From NCBI GenBank assembly GCA_009760855.2, contig WPIO01000028.1, forward strand, positions 3,284,501 to 3,348,500: DNA of 64,000 nucleotides. The letters are read 5' to 3'. Positions within the stretch are counted from its first letter, which is position 1, and every line of letters begins with the position of its first letter. The stretch is from Cristatella mucedo. Lineage: Eukaryota > Bryozoa > Phylactolaemata > Cristatellidae. The notes beneath the pieces are model-generated. The model had not been told where the DNA came from. It ran no database searches and worked only from the letters and a program-made list of their open reading frames with translations. Position numbers and translations under genes: made by a program. Below are positions 23,150 through 34,271 of this stretch, in pieces.

Positions 23150-24130
23150 CAAATCTCGCAGGTGTACGCTCTTCTCTCATAATATTCGTCCATCGACCAT
23201 TACACTGGACGACCACATCAGCTCCAGCGTCAAGTCTGCCTACTCTCAGCTGCATACTATTGCTAAACTTCGGGCTTGTTTAGGCAGGGATAACACGTCT
23301 ACATTGGTCCTTGCATTTCTGACATCCCGTCTTGGCTTCTGTAACTCACTGGTTGCTGGTCTACCGGCCTTTGCACTCAGACGCGTACAGCCGGTGCAAA
23401 ACTCTGCAGCTAGGCTTGTTTGTCGTGAGTATCGCAGTTGCCACCTCAAAATATCACTTCTCGCAGGCCTGCACTGGATACCATCAAGCGACGCATTGAC
23501 TTATATAAATAAATATAATTCATTTATATAGCGCCCCAGGAGAACTTAATCTCTATTCAGGCGCTTCACATATGCCTCGGGGCTCGAGCCCACGACCTCA
23601 GTCAGACCTTGGTCGGGGCGAACCGCTAGACCAAATCAGCTCGACTTCAAGGTTTTGTCATTCACTTTTGACCCCAGCCTATCTCTCAGATCTACTCCCC
23701 CACCGAACTAAGCGTCGTAGCACCCACTTTTCGGAATCTAATTGTTAACGATACCTCGTACAAACCTCAAATTCTGTGCAGACCATGCCTTTTGTGCGTT
23801 TGTTACCACAGCGTGGAACTCACTCCTGACAAGCGTCATGACATTTCCTGACCTATTCACATTCAAAAAGAAACTACGAATGCATCTATTTATGACAGCA
23901 TTTAGTAGGCCCTGTGATCCGTTCTTTATGCATTTAAGCGTGCTGACACTTTTGCATGCTGCCACTAACCGCACTTGCATGCCGACCCTGTGCATGTCAC
24001 CCCAAACCGTGTTATTCTTGTTGCTTATTGGACGTGCTACCACTTACCATTTGACCGTACTTCCTTTACAGCAATTGTAAAGGGCCTAGAAAGAAACTGA
24101 GCTCTTTGAGAGTATTTTTTCAAATTTTTT
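23150..24130 (+). mobile_element. L2-A fragment interrupted by SINE-B
   Basis: RT thumb and C-terminal regions (RACLGRDNTSTLVLAFLTSR, NSLLTSVMTFPDL) lead to the 3' UTR and a degenerate hairpin at about 24075-24120. A SINE-B lies inside at 23503-23641. The copy is 5'-truncated and dead. Confidence 0.75.
23503..23641 (-). mobile_element. SINE-B insertion with 5-bp target duplication
   Basis: The minus strand shows a tRNA-like head (CTAGCGGTTCGCC near the A box and GGTCGTGGGCTCGAGCCC as B box), then GCATATGTGAAGCGCC...GGGGCGCT and an AT-rich tail. Flanking GACTT at both ends matches the interrupted L2-A sequence ATTGACTTCAAGG. Confidence 0.8.
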
Positions 24131-24798
24131 AATAATATTATTATGACCAAATTCTTTACATCTGACTGCATGAGGATCTTATTCAGACTGTAATGTTTAA
24201 AATCTTCCGCATCCAAAATCATAGGTGATTCGAGAAACCTTGAGACTCTCCGCCCCTGCTACTCAACCCCCCTTCCGACCCATTTTTATTTGTATAATTA
24301 TACAACGCAACACTAGCCGTTATTCTTGAAGAATTCACACTTCTGTCTAAACACACTGTGTACCTTCGTCAAAATGGCCTATAGTTTACGGCAGATATTC
24401 AACTAACTAGGTCTCCTAAGCACAAGCTTGAGAAAGTATTCAGAATGTAATGACTGACTGTCGATTGACGGGCATATGAGGACTACTGTAGATGATACCA
24501 ATGAATACAAGCAAAATCCATGTCTTAATAGTAATAGAAATTATAATTATTTACTCGATAAAGCGCCCTCAGAGAACTCAATCTCTTTCTAGGCGCTTTA
24601 CATTTGCTGCAAATTGAAACGCGATTCAATGGCGAGTAATATCGTGTTAGATAGAAAACATGAATAACATAGTTTGGGGTGACATGCCCAGAGTCAGCAT
24701 GCAAATGTGCTTAGTGGCAGCATGCACAGTGCCAGCACGCGTGACCACATGAAGGAAAAATCACAGACAAATCACAAATCCCACCAAATGCTGTCCTA

Positions 24799-26228
24799 AA
24801 GTCAACGACCTACTTAGGAATGCAGACATATGTAGAGTGTCTCTGCTTGTTTTGCTTGATCTTTCGGCAGCTTTTGATACCATCGATCACAAAGTTCTTC
24901 TAGAGCGCCTCTCATCTCGCCTGGGCATCACTGGCACTGCTCTGCAGTGGTTCAGGTCCTTTCTCAGTGGGAGACTCCAGAGTATCGACGTGAATGGACA
25001 AAGATCATCTGAAGTACCTCTGAAATATGGAGTACCTCAGGGCTCCGTGCTTGGTCCGGTTCTTTTCACGGTTTATACTCTGCCTCTTGCTGATGTGATT
25101 GCCAAGCACAATCTAGGCTTTCACTTCTATGCGGATGACACTCAGTTGTACCTTTGCTTTGATCCCTCCCAGCCTTCGAGCACCTCAAATTCTCTTAACT
25201 CACTTGCTGCATGCATTGATGACATCCGCACATGGATGGCAGCAAATTTTCTAAAACTAAACGATGATAAAACTAACTTACTAGTTATGGGCAAACCCAG
25301 CGTGATCCAGAGATTGGACAGGCTGACTCTCAAAATTGGCTCTGCCAGCATATCTTCAGTTGAATTAGCTCGAAATCTAGGTGTCATATTCCAAAGCGAC
25401 CTTTCGTTAGACGACCATATCAGCTCCACAGTCAAATTCGCCTATTTTCAGCTTCATAACATTGCTAAAATTCGGGCTTGTTTAGATAAGGATACCACAT
25501 CTAAGTTGGTCCATGAATTCGTGACATCCCGTCTCGACTTCTGCAACTCACTGCTAGCTGGCCTACCGGCATGTGCGATCAGGCGATTGCAGCTGGTGCA
25601 AAACTCGGCATCTAGACTTGTCTACCGTGAGCGTCGCAGTTGCCACATTACTCTACTTCTCGCCGACCTGCACTGGCTACCAGTCAAGCAACGGAATGAC
25701 TTCAAGGTTTTGTCGCTCACGTTTAGGTCCCTTCATTCTATGGCTCCAGCCTATCTGTCAGATATACTACCCCGTCAGGCCAAGCATCGTACCACCTGCT
25801 TTTCGGAATCCAACAGTCTATAAATACCTCGTACAAACCTTAAATCCTTTGGAGACCGTGCATTTAGTTCATATGCTCCCAAAGCCTGGAACTCCCTCCC
25901 GACCTGCGTCGGAACATCCCCTGACCTGACCACATTTAAAAGGAACCTACAAACACACCTATTTAGGACAGCATTTAGTGGGTCCCTGTGATTTGTCCTT
26001 GATGTGCTTATGCGTGCTGACACTGTGCATGCTGCCACTAACCACATTTGCATCATGCTGACCCTGTGCATGTCACCCCTAACCATGTTATTCATTTCGT
26101 TTGTTTTTCAAGCATGATTTTACTTACCATTCAATTGCATTTCACTTTACAGCGAATGTAAAGCGCCTAGAGAGAGATTAAGCTCTCTGAAGGCGCTTTA
26201 TCAAGTGAATTATTATTATTATTATTAT
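24799..26228 (+). mobile_element. Young L2-A copy inserted antisense in an older L2-A
   Basis: A 5'-truncated copy of about 1.4 kb with RT, C-terminal domain, 3' UTR, hairpin and (ATT)n end. A TAAA-like 3-4 base overlap flanks it. It is very similar to the 12.2-13.8 and 45.5-47.2 kb copies. Confidence 0.85.
24837..25823 (+). CDS. L2-A ORF2 reverse transcriptase, 328-residue open part
   Basis: The frame carries [31 protein letters not shown] and [11 protein letters not shown] motifs and the RARL/SRLDFCNSLLAGL region. A premature stop near 25821 cuts off the last conserved block (SFGDRAFSSYAPKAWNSLP), which continues in another frame. Endonuclease is missing. It is a coding remnant of a retrotransposon, not a host gene. 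Confidence 0.8.
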   Translation: MSLLVLLDLSAAFDTIDHKVLLERLSSRLGITGTALQWFRSFLSGRLQSIDVNGQRSSEVPLKYGVPQGSVLGPVLFTVYTLPLADVIAKHNLGFHFYADDTQLYLCFDPSQPSSTSNSLNSLAACIDDIRTWMAANFLKLNDDKTNLLVMGKPSVIQRLDRLTLKIGSASISSVELARNLGVIFQSDLSLDDHISSTVKFAYFQLHNIAKIRACLDKDTTSKLVHEFVTSRLDFCNSLLAGLPACAIRRLQLVQNSASRLVYRERRSCHITLLLADLHWLPVKQRNDFKVLSLTFRSLHSMAPAYLSDILPRQAKHRTTCFSESNSL

Positions 26229-26634
26229 TAAATAGGTGTGTTTTCAAGTTCTTTTTAAATGTGGTAAAGTCTGGGGATGTTCTGACGCAAGTCAGGAGTG
26301 AGTTCCAGGCTTTGGGAGCATAAGAACTGAAGGCACGTTCTCGAAAGGATTTCAGGTTTGTACGAGGTAATAGTTAACTGTTGGATTCCTAAAAGCGGTT
26401 TGTACGATGCTTGGCTTGGTGGGGTAGTACATCTGAGAAATAGGCTGGAGCCAAAGAATGAAGTGACCTAAAAGTGAGCGACAAAACTTTGAAGTTGATC
26501 TGTTGCTTGACTGGTAGCGGTTGCAGGTCGGCGAGAAGTGGTGTGATGTGGCAACTGCGACACTCACGACAGACAAGCCTAGCTGCAGAGTGTCACACCA
26601 GCTGTAAGCGCCTGATTGTGCTTCCACAAAGCTA

Positions 26635-28480
26635 TTGATGAATCAATGGTGCACACACCAAAAATGCTAATGCCTACCATCAACCATATTCTTAAGCGCT
26701 CCCAGGTTAGGTCCTTACCTAGGGATCCTTTTTGCTGATCTCTATCTCTTCTTCTGTAGCTTCATTGTGAGCAAGGTAGACGAGATGCGAAAGTCCAAAA
26801 GTAACAGCATCCCTATGGGACCTCTGTTCCTCAGTAGCGTTCCCCAGAGTACCCCTTTCACTCAACTACGTGCAGCTACTAGCAATGTCGCTATCCATCG
26901 CTGCCATGAGTGGGCTCATCTTGGAATTCATCTCCCAATCAAAGAAGACTACTAGTACTCTAAGCCCTATGCCCAGTGTCCTACTTCAACGAAGCACAAA
27001 TCTGGTGCTGCCAAGCACAACTAACATAACTAATGTCTTTAGCTTAAGGCCATGTCTCTACACCTTTCAGAAAGACTGTTGTTAGACCACTAACCGAGAA
27101 AGGAACGCTAGACCGAGAGCACTTTAACAGCTTCCGTCCAGTCTCTCTTCTACCGTTCTTATCAAAGACACTAGAATGAGTTGTGGGAAACCAGATGAAC
27201 TCTTATACTGAAACTTTCATCCTAACAAACAATTTCCAGGCTGGTTTTAGAGCTAATAAACCCACACAGTCAGCATTGGTTAGAGTTTACAACGACCTTC
27301 TCAAAAATGCCATCGTGGGTAAAGTCTCTGCTTGTTTTGATTAATCTTTCGGTAGTATTGGATACTATAAATCACCAGGTCATTCTCGAGTCCCTCCCAT
27401 CTCGCCACACTCACACAGCATAATAATGGTTCAGGTCCTATCTCAGCGGGGAGACTCTAGATCAGTGGTGAAACAGGCCAGAGACCATCCGAGGAACACT
27501 GAAGTACTGGGCTCCTTAATACTCTCTACTTGATCCGCTTCTTTTCACGATTTATACTCTCCACTTTGCCGAAGTGATTTCCAAACACAGTCTGATCTTT
27601 CACTTGTATGCAAGATGACATTCAGCTGTAACTTTACTTTGTTCTCTCCCAGTTCTCCAACACGTTAAATTCTCTCAACTCCCTTGTGGTATTTATTGCT
27701 GACATCTGATCTTGGATGGTAGCAAACTTTCTTCAATGGAATGGCGATAATACCAACTTACAAGTTATGGGCAAACCAAGTGTGCTTGACAAGTTTGATA
27801 GCCTTATTTTCAAAATCGGCTGTGCCCGCACATGTCATGCGACATCTGATGCATGAAATCTAGGAGTCATGTTTCATAGTGGCTTTCATTATATAAAAGT
27901 AGCTCTACAGTCAAATCTGCCTGCTTTCATGTACGTTACGCTGTAAAATTTGGTTTTACTTAGTCAGGGATACATTTTTAAAATTGGTGCAAGCATTTTT
28001 GAAATACCGTTTTTATTTCTGTAACTTACTACATCCCGATCTACTGGCCTGTGCAACCAGATGCTTTCAGTTATTGCAAAACGCTGCAGATAATATTGTC
28101 TGTGGTGAGAGTCAAAGTTATCACATTATACTACGTCTTACCATCTGCACCGACTTCTACAGCACACCAATCAGAATTACTCTACCACCAGATGAGCATA
28201 GTACCGCCTACTTTTCTGACTCAAACCACCAAGTTCTGAATCAAACTTACCTCAAATTCTTTGGAGAATATGTATTTAGCTCGTAGGCTTCTAAAGCCCG
28301 GAATTCACTCCCGAATGACATCAAAACATCCCCTAATTTGACGACATTCAACAAACAAGTTGAAAATGCACCTGTTTCTCGCAGCATTTGCTGGACCCTT
28401 GTGATTTTTCTCTGTGTGCCCATGCGTGCTGACATTGTGCATGCTGCACGCTACAACTAACCATATTTACGTGTTTACAT
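26635..28480 (+). mobile_element. Old, highly diverged L2-A-like copy
   Basis: The order of the 20.5-22.5 kb copy is preserved (linker, RT, C-terminal domain), but small indels and stops are everywhere. Short matches include NSLNSLVVF, SSTVKSACF and the GCATGCTG 3' UTR words. It is probably the oldest L2-A relative in the window. Confidence 0.7.
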
Positions 28481-28964
28481 ATCATCGGTACTCTTCTAAA
28501 ATCTTCTAAAAATCAAGACAAGTTTGGTAGCTTATTCAGAGGAAGGAGGCGAGCACTTTCGCGAGGATATACCTTACTTTGAAAGTCATTTCCAAGGAGA
28601 GTAGAATGAAAACATGACGGGGACCTTCCCTCAGTTCTGATAGCTTTTGATTGGTCATTTTTGCATAATTTCATAGTTAATACTTGTTAGTTTTAATTCA
28701 CTTGCTGTTTTTATCAAACTAAATGTGAACCGTACGAAGTGAATTTGTCAGCTTGGTTGCACGAGATGGGTTACCTTTAGGTCACTGCCCTGGTCACAAT
28801 AGCAAAGTCTTTAGGGAATGAAGGCAATGCTATATACTTTTAAGGCTGAAGCAATAAGGAAATAACGTTTACTGCAATTATAAAAATTTTGCGACGCATT
28901 TAATAGATGCAAGTGATCTTGCCGAGCTCGATAGCGGCGTTTACGTGAGTTCCATCGACCCTTT
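28481..28964. other. Unassigned spacer
   Basis: AT-rich sequence between two LINE copies. Nothing recognised. Confidence 0.3.
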
Positions 28965-29039
28965 TAATGTAATGTAATGTAATGTAATGTAATTTATCTC
29001 CGTCTGTAACTCCACAAAGTCATAAAGACCATGTGGGTG

Positions 29040-29675
29040 TTACGCAGGAGAGTTTTGTATAGCGCACTCACAGCCTAAGCGGCTTTCGGTACGCATTCGG
29101 TAGCCAACAGACTTCGTCTCACGAAGCAAAGAGAAAGTGGGAAGCATAGCAGAGTCAGGAGAGCAGTTGAGGTAGTGAGTTGCATGGAAGTAGCAGCTCA
29201 GGACCGCTGAAAAAGATGTGCCATAGTCGGCAGTAGGAGAGTAGTTATCGTTGCGTAAGAATTGTGGAAGCGAGTTCCACAGTCTAGGACCTGCAGAGTC
29301 AAAGCTTCTGTCGCCAACTGTCTTTAAGCGGAGGAATGGGATAGCTAATTTATTGTCCACACAGGACCTCAGGGCACGAACAGGCTGAAACTGATGTAGC
29401 AGTTCAGCTAGGTACGAAGGAGCCAAGCCGTGGCGGGCCTTGTGGGTCAGCGTAAGAACTTTGCTCTGTATTCTTTGCTCAACCGGCAACCATCCTAGCT
29501 CTTTCAGCAAAGGAGACACGTGCTCAAACCGCTGGGACTTGAAGACCAGCCTTGCAGCCATATTCATAGTCCGCTGTAGTGGCATAATAGCTTTCTTTGG
29601 CAGCCCAGCCAAAAGGGAATTACAATAATCAAGCCGAGACAGAACTAAAGAGCTAGTTAAATTTTTGCAAGCCAC
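29040..29675 (-). CDS. L2-B ORF2 C-terminal region (211 residues open)
   Basis: This is the longest uninterrupted part of the L2-B copy. It covers the end of the thumb and the conserved post-RT domain (SRLDYCNSLLAGLPKKA, LGWLPVEQRIQSKVL, SFDSAGPRLWNSLPQFLR) and ends at a stop just before the 3' UTR. It is a retroelement remnant, out of frame with the preceding RT block. Confidence 0.75.
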   Translation of the reverse strand: MACKNLTSSLVLSRLDYCNSLLAGLPKKAIMPLQRTMNMAARLVFKSQRFEHVSPLLKELGWLPVEQRIQSKVLTLTHKARHGLAPSYLAELLHQFQPVRALRSCVDNKLAIPFLRLKTVGDRSFDSAGPRLWNSLPQFLRNDNYSPTADYGTSFSAVLSCYFHATHYLNCSPDSAMLPTFSLLRETKSVGYRMRTESRLGCECAIQNSPA

Positions 29676-31287
29676 TGTGGGAGACAGCTCCTAATATTGG
29701 ACAGGGATCGGATGGGATGGCTAGCTGTAGAGGCAGTCTTCTGAATGAAGCTTTTGAAATTGAGGCAGTTGTCGAACACGACACCTAAATTATGAGCTCG
29801 TGGTGAAGGTCGCACAACAGCATCACCTGTTAGAACAGCAAAGCCTTTTAATCCAGCCACACGCTTAGGGTGTCCTATGAGCAGCAGCTCGGTTTTATCG
29901 TCATTTAATTTCAGGAAGTTTTCCGACATCCAGAATCGAATATCGGCAAAGCAAGCATTCAGTTTCTCAGTTTCTCAGTTGCTGCAGCAGATTCCGACGG
30001 TTTAAATGACAAATACAGCTGAGTATCGTCAGCATAGAAGTGATATCCTATTCCATGGGCCTCAATCACTTTCCCCAGAGGTTGTGTATAAATGGAGAAC
30101 AGCAAGGGACCGAGTACAGACTCTTGAGGGACTCCACAGGTGACCCTTCTCGTGTCTGAGACCTGATCCCCACACGACACGGATTGAACACGATCAGACA
30201 AGTATGATTTAAACTACGCCAGTGCTTCATCTGCCAGACCGATAGTTGTTCTCAATCGTTCAAGCAGAACTTCGTGATCAATGGTGTCGAAGGCAACAGA
30301 CTGATCTAGCAGAGCTAGGGCAGTGACATTCCCGTCATCGTTGCCACGTAGAATGTCTTTGTTAACACGGAGGATAGCAGTTTCAGTAGAGTGCTGCCTC
30401 TTGAACCCTAATTGAAATGTTTCTGACATTCCATTATTTTCAATATGTTCAACTACCTGCTTAGCAACAATTTTTTCAAGAATCTTTGATAAGAACGGAA
30501 GATGGGAAACTGGGCGATAGTTTTCTAGGACCTCTGTGTCAAATCCAGGCTTTTTAAGAATAGGTCTTAGATTGCCGATTTGAAGGACTTGGGGACGACC
30601 CCTCTTCCCAAAGAAGCATTAAAAATCTTGGTTATGGCAGGGCTAATTTGGTCTGCTAGTGAAGACCACAGAGATACAGGTATAGGGTCTTCAGGAGACG
30701 AGCTCTTTTTGCTAGACCTTATTAAGGCAGCCACATCACAGGCAGAAACATCGGAGAACCTATTAATAAAGGTCACAGGTTGAGGAACGGCGATTGCTTT
30801 GGTCGGAGGGGCTTAATGGAGGCACGAATGTGCACAATATTTTTTCACTAAAGAAGGCTGAAAACTTTTCGGCTGAGCCCTAATATCTGGGGAGTCAGAC
30901 CTCACAGCATTGGCCAGTAAATTGTTTACTGTCTTATAAATCTGTTTAGTGTCCGACTGGCAGGAATTCAGCTTTCTAATGAAAAAAGAAGCCCTGGTTT
31001 TTTAAGCTTTCGGGTGTAAACTCGAAGGAAGTCCTTAAAATTGACTAGATCTGCCTCAGACCCCGATTTCTTGAAACGACGTTCTAGCCTGCGCTTAATC
31101 CGACGCATTTTAAGGAGTTTTTTTGTAAATTGAAAGGAATCTCGACGACTTTGAACACGGATAGAGCGAACGGGAGCATGCTTGTCAAGTGCACTCCTGA
31201 GTGTCATGTTCATCGCATCAGTGAGGGTATCGAGGCTGCCGGTCGAGTCTGAATGCAGATCAAGAAGACCTGCATCACAAACAGATT

Positions 31288-31761
31288 TCAAAAACTTGTC
31301 CGTGTCAATGTTTGTAAGTTACGTCGTTTGGCAAATTCGACATTGCCCTGTACGTACGAGGGAGCAGGAGCAGTAAACGAGACCGAACAATGATCTGAGA
31401 GGGTCAGTGGGCACACCACAAGGTCCGTGGGGAGGACATCTTTAGTGATCACGAGATTTAGAATGTGGCCACCGACGTGGGTGCTATGAATAACGTATTG
31501 GGCCAAACCAAAATTCTCCAGACAGTCGAGAAATGAGCGGACCTGGCTGTTGCTAGGTTTGTCAACGTGAATATTGAAGTCTCCAGCAATCAGTAATGGC
31601 CTGTCACACACAAATATTTTAGCGAGAAAATCTGAAGACTTCTCTATAAACAAGTTTAGACAGCCAGAAGGAGGCCGGTATATCACAACAGTGAGAGGCA
31701 TTGTCTTTGATGACGACCTGATTGCAACCGATTCAAACGATGACCCATGCGAGAAATGCAC
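31288..31761 (-). CDS. L2-B endonuclease domain (157 residues open)
   Basis: Apurinic-like endonuclease core of the retrotransposon, which nicks target DNA to prime reverse transcription. Visible motifs are VIYRPPSG, LLIAGDFNIHVD and PLTLSDHCSVSF, the latter holding the catalytic SDH. The N-terminal part with LTETW lies in another frame upstream (31683-32015), so a frameshift separates the two. Confidence 0.8.
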   Translation of the reverse strand: MHFSHGSSFESVAIRSSSKTMPLTVVIYRPPSGCLNLFIEKSSDFLAKIFVCDRPLLIAGDFNIHVDKPSNSQVRSFLDCLENFGLAQYVIHSTHVGGHILNLVITKDVLPTDLVVCPLTLSDHCSVSFTAPAPSYVQGNVEFAKRRNLQTLTRTSF

Positions 31762-32035
31762 ATTTTATAGCCAAACGATTCGTGAACAACAATTGCAACC
31801 CAGCCGCCAACCTTGTCAGAACGCATGGACTGATAGAATGAGAACCCGGGTGGAGTGGTCCCAGTAATACAGCTACTGGAACAAGGCGTCATCCAGGTTT
31901 CGGTAAGCAGAAATGCATCTAGCTTCTCCTGGACCACCTGAATGGCTCTTCGAATTTGCAAAGTATACAGACATATTGTATCTCTTCGAATTGTAACTAG
32001 TACAATAGCACTCATTCTGTTCTGTCGTTAGCTAC

Positions 32036-32420
32036 CGCCCACTTATGCAACTCATCAATCATCGACTGCTTCCTAGACTATTTCTCGCAGTGGTAATTTA
32101 AAGGCTTGCTTATGCGTACGGAGCGTACGAGAGCGCGAGTATGAGTCCACGACTAGGTGCTGCGCTGCTGAGCCTTTTGTGGAGGAGTGCTAAGAGCCTA
32201 GCACTACTCAGCATGCACTACGCATAGGTGCTGCTCAGCATGCACCGCCCACAGGCGCTGTTCTGCGCGCCCGAATTTAGAATCTAGAAGCCTTTATCTC
32301 ACGCAGCGATGACGTAGTAGCGATAAGCTCAACCGACTTTTGAAGGACGATCAATGAAGAGTAAGCGGCACCAAGCGGAAGTAGCAGAGTGGGAAGGCTG
32401 GACATGCTGTGCCAGATTGG
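32036..32420. other. Spacer with short degenerate repeats
   Basis: Words of the type CTCAGCATGCAC and AGGTGCTGC recur several times between 32150 and 32270. No gene was recognised. Confidence 0.3.
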
Positions 32421-32424
32421 GTAG

Positions 32425-32495
<71 letters not shown>
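32425..32495 (+). repeat. (GA)n microsatellite
   Basis: An almost pure GA tract of about 65 bases. The overlapping reverse-strand Leu-Ser ORF is an artefact. Confidence 0.95.
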
Positions 32496-32498
<3 letters not shown>

Positions 32499-33924
32499 AG
32501 AGGGAGAGGTAGAGGAAGTGGGAGAGAAAGATGTGATTGTTTTACTGCCATGGATATAGTGTACTATGGGTCGGTGGAGTTTATGGCCTTTGGTTAATGG
32601 GCCATGCCTGTTTATTGGGAAATGCTTTTATGAGCGAGTCACTGCCTGGCCAGGAGCAGGCAGATGAGGGGAGAACGGAGGGGAGAACGGCTGTGTGCTA
32701 TAGCGCTACGAGCATTGGCGGAAAACACGAGTTCTGAAGCCCCCTTCGGTGTCTGTATTTCTTTGCTTGTGTACTGTCAGAGCGGCAGCTTACAAGAGCG
32801 AGCGAGAGAGCGATGAAGAGGGCGGTACTTTTGCCCAGGATGCCAGCATCACGTGGGTGCCAGCATCCCATTCTAAGAAACTTCGAGCGTTGAGCGCATG
32901 CATCGGCTGCCGAAAGAAATTCTTTGCAACCCAACGAGAATGTAGCTAATCGAGTGTCTGAAAAAACCATTGCGGGCTATGCCAAAGCTCATACGGAAGT
33001 CCGGAGCGAAGCCGAAGCGAGGAAACATCGTCTAATGAGACCACCGGCTCAGCCGTTCCACGCAGATTTGGCGTATTTGAACAAAAGCGCAGCCGCTCTT
33101 GGCTTGCTAAGCCGCGAGGACAGAAAAGGATGCACTAGGCTACGCACTCCCTTGCTCACCATCAAAATGTGGCTGCCGAATTAAAATCCATGCGCAGCTG
33201 CTCTAGATCTCGTGTCCGCTTTCAGCCGTGCCGCACGGAAGTGCAGACGCGACGCTGCGACGCTGTGGCAGCCGAGGGCGCGTACTCCGGAGTGTCGTGC
33301 ACTCCGCCAAGTCGGACTTGCCCTGCTCGGCATCGCCCAAGCCGAACTCGACGCTGCTCTTGAGGCGCAGAGTCGGCGCCGCGGTAAGAATGGATCTACA
33401 AAAAGCTAGCGAGCAAGCATCGCTGTCCAGAGGTGGGCGGAGCGCAGTGACGAGACGAGCCCTCCGCTGGTCGGCGGCCGAAGCTTTTTGATCGCGAAGG
33501 AAGCAGCGAACCTCTTGCTGCGACGGCCTGTGCGTCGAGCCGTCGAGCGAGAGCCGTCGTGCGAGGGGCGTGGCCCTCGTGGACCGCCTCGTGGACCACC
33601 CTACCACTCACTCGTTAATGGCGAGCTTTCGCTCCGTCGCGATAGATAGCGTCGGAGCGAGAGCTCGAACGACCGCTACGCAGACGAGCAGCTCACTCGC
33701 GCTCGTCTGCGTAGCGGTCGTTGGAGATCGTCTGCGTAGCGGTCGTTGGAGATCTGCCGACGGCTATCGGGCGCTCGCGAGCGGCGGCTGGTCCGCTGAC
33801 TGTGAACCATTCAGTGCTAAATAGAAGGCGCGCTATTAACTCGGGCAGCTACGCGAGCTGGATTCGGCTGCCGCGGGCTGGCATCGACTGAACCATTGCA
33901 GTGCTATTTAATTATTTATAGCTT
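32496..33924. other. Spacer with CpG-rich block (about 33150-33850)
   Basis: No recognisable gene. The CpG-rich portion has many overlapping GC-biased ORFs on both strands. It could be an unrecognised promoter region. It contains the palindrome described separately. Confidence 0.3.
33668..33754. repeat. Perfect 22-bp inverted repeat plus a third partial arm
   Basis: 33668-33689 is exactly reverse-complementary to 33701-33722 across an 11-base spacer. The right arm is then largely repeated directly at 33730-33747, each copy followed by GGAGATC. A stable hairpin with an alternative pairing partner is possible. Confidence 0.9.
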
Positions 33925-34090
33925 TTATTTATATGTATTTATTTATTTAGCCGCGGCGCCAGCTGCTCATCGAGTTTTATTTTTATGTATTTATTTATTT
34001 ATTTATTTATTTAGCCGCGGCGCCGGCTGCTCATCGAGTTTTATTTTTATGTATTTATTTATTTAGCCGCGGCGCCGGCTGCTCATCAAT
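33925..34090 (+). repeat. Three tandem copies of a 50-64 bp unit
   Basis: Each unit pairs an AT-rich part (TTTATGTATTTATTTATTTA) with a GC-rich part (GCCGCGGCGCCGGCTGCTCA). Units differ mainly in the number of TTTA repeats. Confidence 0.9.
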
Positions 34091-34271
34091 TTTTATTGAG
34101 ACCGTAATTTTGTCGTCATTTATCGTTCATGTCGTCGTCGTTTATTTGTATCGTTCATTTCGTCGTCATTTATCGTGGGGGCGGTGTAGGAATAAGGGGC
34201 GGCCCACGTCGCTACCTCTGCGTACGAGCTGCTCCAAACGTGGTATGCGGCCTCCACGATAGGTGAGAGCT

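Larger units (their letters stand above)
24540..26628 (-). mobile_element. L2-A 3' fragment split by an antisense L2-A
   Basis: 24540-24798 holds the tail, hairpin and 3' UTR; 26229-26628 holds the adjoining C-terminal ORF2 codons. The two halves join at GTCCTAAA|TAGGTG exactly as in the uninterrupted copy at 12495-12510. A plus-strand L2-A fills the gap. Confidence 0.85.
28965..32035 (-). mobile_element. L2-B retrotransposon, near-complete endonuclease-RT copy
   Basis: Minus-strand order: AP-like endonuclease at about 32015-31290 (LTETW, IYRPPSG, AGDFNIHVD, TLSDHCSVSF); linker 31290-30800; RT 30780-29930 (AFDTIDH at about 30270, [20 protein letters not shown] at about 30020); then [16 protein letters not shown] and the C-terminal block to 29040 (RSFDSAGPRLWNSLPQFLR). 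It ends in (AATGT)n at 28965-28995. Frameshifts and stops separate the blocks, so it is not functional. It is the best template for this family here. Confidence 0.9.

Noticed and set aside
26600-28480. Reading the 24.5-28.5 kb cluster as one twin-primed element
   Set aside because: The plus block from 26635 includes its own 3' region, so it is a separate older insertion rather than an inverted 5' part.
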